A stretch of 64,000 bases of DNA from Calliphora vicina (lineage: Eukaryota > Arthropoda > Insecta > Diptera > Calliphoridae), in the NCBI RefSeq assembly GCF_958450345.1, contig NC_088782.1, positions 93,693,358 through 93,757,357 on the forward strand, in the 5' to 3' direction. Position numbers and translations under genes: made by a program. This document shows positions 45,086-56,106 of the stretch, in pieces (the stretch's first letter is position 1; each line of letters starts with the position of its first letter). The notes beneath the pieces are model-generated. The model was not told the DNA's origin and made no database searches. It was given only the letters and a program-made list of their open reading frames with translations.

Positions 45086-46059
45086 AAATATGTATATAGT
45101 TATATTTTAACCTAAAGTTATACTGACAGTTTTCATACAAAAATTATTATAACAAGATATCGTGATAATATCGGTAAGTCTCATAATTAACAATTTGGAA
45201 ACGCCTTCTTAACTGTGAAAATACTAAAGGCAATTTTACATGATTATATCCATTGTAAAGGTGCACACAAAATGTTGTACTCCAAATCTTTATTAGCTTT
45301 TGGCTAATGAATACTTCGTTCGAACAATTTTTTTATAACTCGAGATAAGGCTGACAATCTATATCAGAATCGGTGTAAATATTGTGTGTTTTAATAGTGG
45401 TAAATGGTAAAGAAACATTAAAAAAATTGTACTCAAACACAGAAGGCCCATTTAAATCTTATGGTTGCCTCATAAAGCAACTCAAGTAGGAAATTGTACA
45501 AGTTAAAGCTTCTACAGTATGTATTGTATACTTATGTGTGTGTGCCTCTTGTACGTGCAACATTTTAAAACCGAGTGAGTGATACAAGAAGGCAAAATGT
45601 GAAAACAGTGTCGCAAATCATAAATTATTTGCTGTTCCTTGTTCGTGTTCTTTTTTTATTTAACTGTAAAATAAATTGCTTTTTTACTACTGTTTTTGAG
45701 GCCACTCCAGCTTCGGCAGCATCACCACAAGGAGTAACACACGCAGTGTGCAGTAGTATAGTTTGTAAAAATCAGTTGGCAACAAAAATTCTAAAGGCGA
45801 TGGCAAAAAGTAAAAGTTTATTTTCTTCATTTTTTTAATACTGGCCTATACATACACGGTCATATTCATTCATATCAGCTGGCAACAAGAAGCAAACAAA
45901 AAATAATAAAACAAAATGTATAAAAATCATATGCACGTGTGTAATAAATGGGACCATGAAGGAAGAACATGAAAGCCTAGAAAAGAAATTAAATGTTTAC
46001 CAAATTACTCTTAAACATACTCTCCGCACATACATATGTATAAACGTATGTAAGTATGT
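45086..46059. other. No recognised feature
   Basis: AT-rich sequence. The 45575-45838 open frame has no recognisable domain and no splice context that I can support. Confidence 0.4.
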
Positions 46060-46565
46060 GCATTAGGGAGGCCCTTATAGTGGCGTTTTTATTTTTTCAC
46101 TGCTATCAAGGACTAAATTGATTTCCGTCATCCAAAAATCAAATGCTGAAAATTTAAGCAAAATCGGATATTTTCCAAAAAATTTAATATTGAAAAAAAT
46201 CCAATTAAAAAAGATGACAGGAAGATTTTGGTTCACATTATACTTGTTTATGTTCAATTTCATCACATTATTGTATGGGGACTAGAGAGGAGCTGCCCGA
46301 ATTTATTCATACTTTACAGTATAATTTCGGAGTACTAATTTGTGCAAAATTTCAAAAAACATATTTTGAGTGCTCAAACAGTATTCAGGGGGACATTTGT
46401 ATGGGTGATATGTGAAATGACGGACCGATGTTGCCCATTTGCAATACCAAACAAACCTTATCAACAGACAGTATCTGTCGTGTTTTCAACAGACCGACAG
46501 ACGGGCGGACATATCTAGATCGTCTTAGAATCTATTTTGATAGTAGGTATAAAAATACGTTTCGT
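46060..46565. repeat. Old interspersed repeat remnants, mini-me-like end
   Basis: GCATTAGGGAGGCCCTTATA near 46062, then after about 300 bases GGGGGACATTTGTATGGGTG and ACCGACAGACGGGCGGACAT, with ATCTAGATCGTCTTAGAATC. The second part follows the type B mini-me layout. Boundaries uncertain. Confidence 0.45.
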
Positions 46566-47379
46566 AACCTATTTTCTAATATTTAATATCACATTCTTTT
46601 CTTGGGTTGTTAATTTAGTTACGTGTTCGTAATTTTAAATTTCTAGGATATTGTTAACCTTTTCATATCAGGGGTCATGTCACGCCGAAATTTTCGTTGT
46701 TGGGTTTTTGAATCTTGAAATTAATAGGGAACTTAGTCCTGGTTATCCTAGTATCATCTGCTTTGTCAGTAGAGGATCGGAAAATGGAAATGGTTCTGAG
46801 AAGTACTAAAGCCTTATTACATATAAATGGTACCAAATAGCTTCGTATTGTTTTGGATAGTAAATTGATCTTAATAAAGAATGTAATAAAATGGGTGAAG
46901 AAGGCAACATGGACATTGTTTTTTAGATTATAATCGTTTGGTGGCCTGAAAATGTAATTACTTGGCGTGCTACAAAGGCAAAGATAATGGCCTTAATTGG
47001 TGTTATAAGCAGTGTGACCAGATTTTTTTGATCAAAATTTAGCTTTATTTTTTGGATTTAGCTTGAAATCCATTTAATTTTAGCTCTGTTTTTGTTGTCT
47101 TTAAAAACGCATTTAGCCTTTTCTATATTTGCAATCGAATTTAACTAATATGTACATATATTGCTTAATATATAGTACATATGGTAAGGTCCATGTGAAA
47201 GCGGACAGCAGACAGATTTATCTCCGATTATAATCAAATTTATCATATACATAATATATCCAATATGTTTCTCATATCAGTGACTTTTTCAATGGAAACT
47301 CATTCCGATGTAAAAATATAACTATTTGAAAATTGAAAAATTCGTTAAAATTGTCTTAAATTATATACACATAATTGCC
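46566..47379. other. No recognised feature
   Basis: AT-rich sequence without repeat ends or coding signals that I can support. Confidence 0.4.
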
Positions 47380-47970
47380 CATAACTTTGAAACTACTCAA
47401 AGACCAGCATATTTTTTGACTCCATTTTAAATCCAAAGATATTGTCCTTAAAATGGTGTGAATAAAATTGTTTACTTCCAAAAGGTTAAAGGTCAATATT
47501 GGAAGTATGCACTTCAATGTAAAAAATATCAAAGATCGCGGTGTTAAAAATTCAATGGTATGAGGACATCTAAAACTCTCTCCTATATTCTTGCAAAATA
47601 ATTTCGATTCTTGCAAAATAGTTCGGGAGTTATAAAGAAAAACTTTATTAAAAGTACGTTTTTTCATATAAATTCATATAAAAATTTAAGCAAATAGAAA
47701 ACAGAACACATTTAAATCAATTTCAATTTATATGGTAAAACACAAGTGCTTAAATTTTTATATAAAAAAACGTACTTTTAATAACGTTTTTCTTTAGCAG
47801 TTTAGTTTAGAGTTTAGCTGTCCTCATACCATGTTCTTTTTGAATTTTTAACACCGCGATCTTTAACATTTTTTACATTGAAATGTATACTTTGAATATT
47901 GACCTTTAACATTTTGGATAATATCTTTGGCTTTAAAATGGAATCAAAAATTGTGTTGGACTTTGAGTAA
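47380..47970. mobile_element. Foldback element, 590 bp
   Basis: The left arm (CCCATAACTTTGAAACTACT ... GATCGCGGTGTTAAAAATTC ... AAAAGTACGTTTTTTCATAT) is the diverged reverse complement of 47720-47970 (AAAAACGTACTTTTAATAAC ... TTTTTAACACCGCGATCTTT). The loop is about 70 bases. The 47356-47667 open frame is inside an arm and is not a gene. Confidence 0.75.
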
Positions 47971-47980
47971 TTTCAATTTG

Positions 47981-48489
47981 AGAGGGTATTAACTCAAAAT
48001 TTTTAAAATTTCACTTTTTGCAAGAAATCAACTAACATCATAAATATCTATCTACTGTAAAAATGTTGACGTATTCCGAGTACTCTTTCATCTCGAAAAA
48101 CACATTTAAGACAATTTTTGTGATGTAGTGACTACCTTTATATCAACAAAAAGGTATTATTTTGAGTTAATACAAAAGTTGAAATAGAAATGCATCGTAT
48201 ATTTTCATAAAAATTGTATTATTTTGATTTGAGCCTTTATTCAAGCTAAAAATAATCCAATCCAAGTTGATACCCTCTTGTTGATAGAAATTGTTTTACT
48301 TTATGATTTTAATTCGAAATGTGACTCTTTTTAGAAAAAATTGGAAAAATGTAAGAGAAAAACAATGTAAATATATTTTTAAATGCAATTTGCTTACTGA
48401 TGTATTCGTATTTTCAAATTCTCTTAAAATGTAACAACAAACTGTTTAACCTCTACTAAAAATTTTAAAAATTTGAGTTAATACCCTCT
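47981..48489. mobile_element. Short TIR element next to the foldback
   Basis: AGAGGGTATTAACTCAAAAT at the left and TTTGAGTTAATACCCTCT at the right are inverted, with about 29 bp matching. Related phrases occur inside (TTATTTTGAGTTAATACA near 48161 and TTGATACCCTCTTG near 48267). It may represent the true outer ends of a composite with the adjacent foldback. Confidence 0.65.
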
Positions 48490-49059
48490 TGTCAAGTGCG
48501 ATTTGTTAATTTTAAATAATTATATTTGATGGAAATAGTTTTTAATTTTTAGCTTTAAAAGCTAAAATAATTTTCTTCAAAGTACAAAAAATAAAAAAAA
48601 TCAAATTAGCATTAAATTTTTTACTTGATTTTAATCAAAATTTCATACACAATTTGTTTATATCTAAAGTTTTTTAGGTTTTATTAAGTTTTTTCCTTCT
48701 ACCGTAATTTCTTTGTTACGAACTGTTTAACCCATCAATATTATTCTTATATTTTTAATGGTCATCCTTTTCAGTAAATGTTTGATTTTGTTATTATTAA
48801 GAGGTCAAAATTAATGGAAAATATGATCTGTCTAAAATGTTGGTTCGAAATCGTTATTTATTAGATACTTATGTAGGTTTATGTGTGGGCCGATATTCGG
48901 TATAGCGATATATGAGGATTAGTTATTTCAACATGATAATGGCATTTATAAGTATTAAAGTGGTATAATGATTTATTTTTACATATATCCTTTGTTTGAC
49001 CTACAACTCCGGTTAACTAAACTGATTTTCAATATTAAAATGTTAGGACAATAACAAAT
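48490..49059. other. No recognised feature
   Basis: AT-rich DNA, nothing supported. Confidence 0.4.
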
Positions 49060-49235
49060 ATTCTTGTGTAAAATTTCTTAATTTTTGTTGTGTATTTTGG
49101 ACTTAGAATTTGGAGAAGGATCAGGAAAATATATACTTTGTTGGGTCTTAGATGAATATTTCTCAATGTTACACACGGAATGACAAAGTTAGTACCCCCT
49201 TTCACCATTTTTGATGGTGGAGGTTATAAAAAGAT
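49060..49235 (+). repeat. Mini-me-like repeat end
   Basis: ATATACTTTGTTGGGTCTTA, then TTACACACGGAATGACAAAG, TTAGTACCCCCTTTCACC and TTTTGATGGTGGAGGTTATA follow the terminal layout of calyptrate mini-me-like repeats. Confidence 0.5.
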
Positions 49236-49910
49236 TAAATAATAAGAATTTTCCATCTAAAATTAGAAAATTTCAGAAAAAATATATTTATGTTAACTTT
49301 CATTTTAATAATTTTTGGACCAGTCTAATATACATACAAGTAACTACATAAACGTATGTAAAATGTTTACATATATGGATATTGTGAACGCCTGCTTTAT
49401 TCATTTGGCACCCCATCATCATTATGTTCCTCCTGCTGTAATGAGTGGAAATTGCTTCCGCACAATCTTTTTAATACTTTTTTTTTCCATTTCGCATGTA
49501 TTCGTTTGTATACAGCCTCTCAAATGTACATATTGTAAATACTGCTGGAGTATGGGAGTAATCTTTAAGTGGAAAATATTGATGCATGTTTCGAGTGTTA
49601 AAAATATAGCGTGTTGTAAACTCCATTAAATACAATTTTTATTGTGCAAAATGTTTTATGTCATTTCAAGGAATAAATACACTACTATTGTACGAAAGTA
49701 CTATAAATTACCTCCCTTTAAGAAGTGAGAGCACGATAACAAAATAAACAAACGAAAGAGATGATATACTGGTTGGTACTAAAGGAGGTTTTGTGGCGTA
49801 ACAAAATAAACCATAAATTTTAGCAGATGATACGTACGCACATCTCATAAAATCTTCTTTTACTGCTTCTCAATGCATCTGAAAATATTTTGACATCAAA
49901 ATTTAATATA
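49236..49910. other. No recognised feature
   Basis: Includes an open stretch at 49315-49629 (104 codons, Cys/His/Ile-rich) without a known domain, signal or splice context. Treated as a chance open frame, with low certainty. Confidence 0.35.
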
Positions 49911-51851
49911 TGGGGCATTTCACGTCAAGTGAACCAACTTTTGAAATCGATGTCTTCCGATCGCGATGAAATTTGCACCAATGTTAGTTCTATTGGATAG
50001 TAATTCGGGCACCATTTTTCAACAAGATCGGTCAAGAACTCTCTGAGTTATAGGAGGTCAAAATTTGACATTTTGGCCAAACAGGTGTTTTTTTTATCCA
50101 TATAACTTATTACCTATTGTTCTTAGCAAAATGTGTCCCAAATAGTTTAGATAGCTATTTAAGCAATCTTTCGAAAAAAAAAAATTAAAAAAATTTAATA
50201 AAATATTTTGGATTTTTTTTTTAAATAAAAAATATTTTTGACTTTTTTTTTCAAAATGGGCCCTTTTTATTTTTTATTTTTTTTAAGAAAGCTTAGGTCT
50301 TTTCCTAAGCGACCTATATGGTCGCTTAGTGGGATGCGAGTGGGATATCTATCAAAAAAAATAATTTGTAACTCAAGATTTAAAATTTTTGAATTTTTTT
50401 GCAAAATCAAAAACTTTGTTGACTTTTTTTAAAAAAATGGACCCATTTTTTAATTTTTTTTTGCTCAGAAGAAAGCTTATGTGTTTTCCTTTAAGACCCT
50501 TTTTGTAGCTTAGTGGGATGCGAGTGGGATATCTATAAAACAAATGTTTTGGAACTCAAGACATACAATTTTTTACTTTTTTTTGAAAAATCAAAAACCT
50601 TTTTGACGTTTTTTTTCCAAAATGGACTCTTTTTTTATTAATTTTTTTTTTCTCAAAAGAAAGCTTAGGTCTTTTCCTTTAAAACCTTTTTGGTCGCTTA
50701 GTGGGATGCGAGTGGGATATCTATCAAAATAAATGTTTTGTAACTCAAGACAAAGGTTTTTAAATTTGCACTATTTTAATTTTTTTCATATTTGTGTGTA
50801 AACCTTAAAAATTAAACTTACGCAGAGAAACTAGACACATTAGCCTTTCCGATGGTATGTAACATACCCAACTAAAATTTCATAGCCTCGATACTGTAAT
50901 ACCCATAATATGTTAACCTCAGGAATAAAAATCACTTTTTTTCTATGGAAATGTTGAATAATTTAATTTTGTTATTTATTTGTAATAATAATTAATTTAA
51001 TATATAATAATAATAATAAAAAGATGAATAATTTAGTAATGCATTAAACACATTCAAGACAGCAGGCTACCAACTTCAATCTGTCAAAAATAAAATGCAC
51101 ACGTTTATATGGAGACGATTATTTTAACGACAGCACAGCTACACGGCCACACGACTACTCATGCCGATGTAGCCGAATTAGGCTAATTTCTATTTTTGTC
51201 AACTACAAAACAGAAATAGTGTTGCTAATATAATAAAATAATGTAAATCAAATTAGTGCTTAAAAAAATATATTTTTTTTACTTAATTAAGAGAAGTTTC
51301 TGATAACCATATTGAAATAAATTAATAACAGGTACATAATTAATTATAACCATATATATATTTTTACTCAAAATAATTGTTTCAGTCTTAATTACTTTGG
51401 AATTTTGTACGGTTATTTTTTATTAAAGTGGCACCACTGAATTATTAATCAGTTGTTTACTTTGTAGCTGTCGTCTTTAAAATAATTCAGTAGCTGCCAC
51501 ACGACTACAACTGTAACCAGCAGAATTTGTGTTCGTGTAGTCGTGTAGTCGTGTAGCCTGGTGTCTTGAATGTGTTTAATGCATAAAATTGAATCTTAAT
51601 CACAATAGATCAATTTATGTAATAACTATTTTTACACTTAATTTATGAAGTTTTTAAATTTTCAAATATCCATACTTTTATCCTCCTTATTTGTCACCTT
51701 TATTAGCTGATTTTTAAGAACAATAGGTAATAAGTTACATTGATTAGAAAAAACACATATTTGCCCAAAATGTCAACTTTTGACTCCCTCTAACTCAGAG
51801 AAATTACTATCCAATTAACCTTGATGCAAATTTTATCCTGATCGGAAGATA
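49911..51851. mobile_element. Second copy of the foldback with ~180-bp units, truncated
   Basis: Starts TGGGGCATTTCACGTCAAGT after TA (49909-49910) and follows the 42917 element closely (AAATCGATGTCTTCCGATCG, GAACTCTCTGAGTTATAGG). The unit with TTAGTGGGATGCGAGTGGGA is present near 50326, 50509 and 50699. The right arm resumes near 51720 (AACAATAGGTAATAAGTTAC) and breaks off at CCTGATCGGAAGATA, so the right end is missing. A separate TIR element (51038-51576) is nested. Confidence 0.75.
51038..51576. mobile_element. TIR element with TAATGCATTAAACAC ends
   Basis: Left TAATGCATTAAACACATTCA followed by AGACAGCAGGCTAC; right GTAGCCTGGTGTCTTG followed by AATGTGTTTAATGCAT. Near both ends the words ACACGACTAC and GTAGTCGTGTAG recur. 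Because ATGCAT is itself palindromic, the exact end and target site cannot be separated. No coding capacity. Confidence 0.75.
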
Positions 51852-53595
51852 CAAACGGAATGCCAGACTATTCCTGAATTTATTAAAGAGTCATTTCCGT
51901 AGATTTTAATCCTCATGCATTTTTGTTAAAAGAATTCTATTTAATTCAGTTGATATAATACATGACAAATCCATCACATAGAATTACTTTTTTAGCTTCA
52001 CAATATTCTTTTACACGAAATGGAATTTGCCAACATTTAAGGGTCATAGGTCATTAAAAACAATGGAAGCAATGGCCTTAAATAATGATGGAAAAACTGG
52101 TACAATATTAATCAATTTAGGTTAGGATATTAATTCTTATAGTTTCTAGAATGCGTATATAAAACAATCTAGTACAAACTTCAACTACAAAGTTTCTTAT
52201 ATAAGATATGCTAGTACAAATTTATTTATTTTAAATATACATACAATAGGTATAATATTAAACAACTTTAGGATCTTAAAATTATTTGTATCACACAACT
52301 ATCACTTTCACTTCACTATTTTCAATTTTGAACCCAGACTCAGTGGCATCTTCATTTTAGCTACCTTTGAATTTTAGATAAATAATACATTCTTATTTAC
52401 AATGCCACATTGTTTGTTTTCTTAAAAGCAGGGCGTTTGCACTATGTGGCAATAGATATGAGTACAAACATGAGTATCTATGTGTATCCATTACACACAC
52501 TCTCATATCCATTTAAGTTAAATTGTAAGCAATTTAACAAACTTTTTATGGGTGTTCATTTACAAATGCAAAAGAAAGAAAAAAAAAATACTAAAAAGCA
52601 TTAAGACACGAAAAACTTTTGTGTGTGTATTAAACCACATAATTCAAATTTAGAACCTATAAAATACCACAAAGCCATTACAGCATGTAGATGGATAGAA
52701 TATATTCCAACCAAAAAAATAAAAGCAAATTGCAAAAGAAAAGATGAAGAAATAATGCTGGAGAGGCTATAAAATGATCTATGTATATTTGTTGAAGGAG
52801 AAGAGTGTTTGTATGAGAACGCTAAAGTACAAAAAAAAAAGATGTCTAACTACTAAATAACTTTTAACATTCTGCTGTTTTGACAGCTTAATTATAAAAC
52901 TTTGCACAAAATTCTAATGGATGGATGAATGGCTGGGATGAACGTATGAATGCATAAAGAACTGAAAGAATGAAAGAGCGAACTAACAAACAATTGGATG
53001 GATGCTACAAGGTACTAATTAAAATCCTTTCGTTACTAATTTTCCAAATAGTGCAGAACGAACGGAAACGAAATAAAGACATTGAGCATGAAAAATATTA
53101 TGAAAATTAAGTTAGTAGCATGAACCTAGACGTGTTTTAAAGTTTTATTTAAATGTGGAGAATTTTTAACACAAATGAAAAATTAATTAAACTTGAATAA
53201 ATTTACAAACAAATTAAGTGTGTGGGTTGAAAGATATAGATAGATTTGTTTAGGTACACATACTACATACATACTGTTGTAAAATATTGAACAAGTTAAC
53301 GGTCTCAATATAAAATTTTGATGTCAATAAGTAAAAAGCAACAAACTAACTTAAACTATCAAAAAGCATAAATATTAACAACTATCCAACAAATAAAATA
53401 ACATTTAGACACTTTGGTTAAATCACTATCATCACGATCATCATACAGAAGACTCATAAATCAGACTTAATTGCACAGACATACGAGTACGACGACGAGT
53501 ATAAAACTTATTTAAACAAAAAAAAAAAAACAATAAGAAAACAACTAAGAAAATGTAGTCCGACAAGCCCGACCCAATGATACCCTATACATTAG
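51852..53595. other. Unique-looking AT-rich DNA, no gene supported
   Basis: Contains GGATGGATGAATGGCTGGGA near 52920, poly-A runs near 52580 and 53519, and near 53550 a mini-me-like phrase (TAGTCCGACAAGCCCGACCC, ATGATACCC). The open frame 52410-52604 has no domain. Confidence 0.4.
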
Positions 53596-53940
53596 GGTGG
53601 GCCAATTTTTTTGTCTACTAAGCGTATAGCAAATTCGTAATCTACGGAAAATTCTAAGAACTTTTCCAGAAGAAACCATGGTTCTAAAATCAAAATCGAG
53701 CTTCCGGTTTTTTTACGAAAAGATTTGGAGCTCAAGACCTCTTTTGCTAGGAGACCTCGGGTATGTTCAATTTTAAAAATAATAATATTTCTTCGTTTGT
53801 GTTCCGATATTAAATCTTCTCGCCGAGTACTACATATAACATCTCGTAGCTATCAATTATCTCTTATAGCGTAAGAGATATTGGCATTTGAATAATACAT
53901 TTTTAACATTTTTACCCACCCTACTCCAGTTTTTAGAAAC
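53596..53940. repeat. Remnant of a GGGTGGGCC-type element
   Basis: TTAGGGTGGGCCAATTTTTT begins a segment that may be the outer left end of the foldback at 53941-56026. No matching inverted end is visible on the right, where the DD37E element inserted. Confidence 0.35.
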
Positions 53941-56026
53941 TTTTTTTTTGGAAATAATTCGGTATCTTGTGAATTATTGGATATATTGTTACGAAGTTTC
54001 ACATGGTTTGAGCTGAGGTGTTTTCAAGTTGATTTACGTTTGTTCAGCTTCCTAGCGAACAAACGTGGTGCGTAGCCCACCAAAGTTTTAAAAAAAATCG
54101 CCAAAAAAAAAACCATTTATGATCCGAATGAGCTGAAATTTTATAAATAGTCCATGAGAAACAATACGCTTACAAGTGTAGGTTATCTCTATTAGTTGAA
54201 GAGATATTCAGGCTTATTGATTTATTTTTTAATTTTGGTCGATCTTTTTATGGTTTTTTAGATATGGTGGGTAGAGTGTCCCAAATTTTTTTTTTTGGAA
54301 TTTCGGAACGCATACCCTCTAATTTTTTTATATACATATATATGAAACTATAGTTAAATATGAAATTTTGTCTTTCTATCATGATTGTAACCCGTGCCGA
54401 CTTGCGATTTAGTTTTGTGGTGCATTTACAAGGGGAAAAATGCAATTTTTTCAGTTTTTGTAAAAATTTTGCCATTAAATAATTACTTTTGTAATTTAAT
54501 TTAAAAGAATCGAAATGTGTACGTAATTATCGTTCTAATAAGATATAAAACACAAAAATTGATTAAAAAATGTTAAAGTTATTGAAAAATCGCCAGACCA
54601 TTAATGTGTCTCAGGCCACTAGAACAAGAAACGTAGGAACAAAATTAACATATTTTGAGAAATATTAAAATAAGAGATTATTTTTACTTAAATATATACA
54701 TATTTACTTATATATGAGTTTTTGTCTTCGTAGGATACCGTTAACCTATTCGAAGGTATGACCAAAAAAAAATATTTTTTTTAACGGCAGTTTCAAAACT
54801 CCAATTTCAAATTTTTAAAAATTTTGTTAAACAAATTTCAGAATTTTTTGATCATCACATGGGGATTTATTGACAACATAATAGGGAATAAAAATGTGAA
54901 AAAATTATGTCAATACCTCCCATAGTTTTTCCGTACCTTCGATTTAAATTTTGCGAATTTCGAGAAAAACTAATTTTTTAGCCATATTTTGGCGAATGAG
55001 CCGAATTTCCTTACTATATACAAGTAAATATGTATATATTTTAAGTAAAAATAAGCTCTTATTTTAATATTTCTCAAAATATGTTAATTTTGTTCCTACG
55101 TTTCTTGTTCTAGTGGCCTAGAACAATTAGAAGGACAATTACGTACACATTAATAACAAAATTTTTACAAAAACTGAAAAAATTGCATTTTTTCCCCTTG
55201 TAAATGCACCACAAAACTAAATCGCAAGTCGTCACGGGTTACAATCATATAAAAAAGTTAGAGGGTAAGCGTTCCGAAATTCCAAAAAAAAAACACTCTA
55301 ATGGTGGGCCTACGGAGGGTCGAAATTTATTTTTAAAATATCAGCTATATTGACGATAAAATTCTAAATAAAATAAAAAAACTTGTTAAAAGTGATCTGT
55401 TCCCATTATATGAAAAAACGTACAAAATTGTCAAAGGGTGCTAGGTTGTCTTTCCGAATCATGTAAAAATTCTATATAGTCACGAAGAAAATTTTTTTCT
55501 ACAAAAGAAAAAATATATGGGCTTTTTTGGGAAAAAACTTAAAAAATACGGCCTTTTTACAAGTTCCAAATTTGGATGCGTATAACTTTTTATAGGGAAG
55601 AGATAACTGTTAGCAAGTTTTTTTATTTTATTTAGAATTTTATCGTCAATATAGCTGATATTAATTTCGACCCTCCGTAGGTCCGCCATATCTAAAAAAA
55701 AAACGTAAAAAATCGACCGAAATTAAAAAAAAATAAATCAATAAACCTGAATATCTCTTCAACTAATAGAGATAATCTACACTTGTAGACCTTCTCAAGG
55801 ACTATTTATATTTAAAATTTCAGCTCATTCGGATAATAAATGGATTTTTGGCAATTTTTTTAAAAAAAATTTGAGACCCAAGTTGACCAACTTTGGTGGG
55901 CTACGAATGGCCCCCATTATCGCTAGGAAGCTGAATAAACGTAAATCAACTCGAAAACACCTCAGCTCAAACCATGTAACAATATATCCAATAATTCACA
56001 AGATACCGAATTATTTCCAAAAAAAA
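53941..56026. mobile_element. Foldback element split by another foldback
   Basis: The left arm 53941-54273 continues at 55301-55440 and pairs with the right arm about 55580-56026. Matching examples are GAAATAATTCGGTATCTTGT with ACAAGATACCGAATTATTTC, GAGCTGAGGTGTTTTC with GAAAACACCTCAGCTC, and ATATTGACGATAAAATTC with its inverse. The left arm is interrupted by the element at 54274-55298. No transposase. The open frames 54248-54475, 55480-55689 and 55871-56107 lie in arms and are not genes. Confidence 0.8.
54274..55298. mobile_element. Nested foldback, relative of 7412-9501
   Basis: Ends GAGTGTCCCAAATTTTT and, inverted, GAGTGTTTTTTTTTTGGAAT; TA outside both (54272-54273 and 55299-55300). From about 54415 the left arm (GTGGTGCATTTACAAGGGGA, then AAAATTTTGCCATTAAATAA) is shared with 7548-8100. 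The right arm is shorter because of an internal deletion of the centre, so pairing is incomplete near 54730-55030. Confidence 0.8.
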
Positions 56027-56106
56027 GCCGCAAAGTATAAATCCAAAAATACTCTCAGAGGTGCAGGAATCTGCGCTTGTACAAAATTCATACTTTCATC
56101 TTATTA

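Noticed and set aside
49315..49629. Open frame of 104 codons as a small gene
   Set aside because: Low-complexity composition without a domain or splice context; likely chance, though not excluded.
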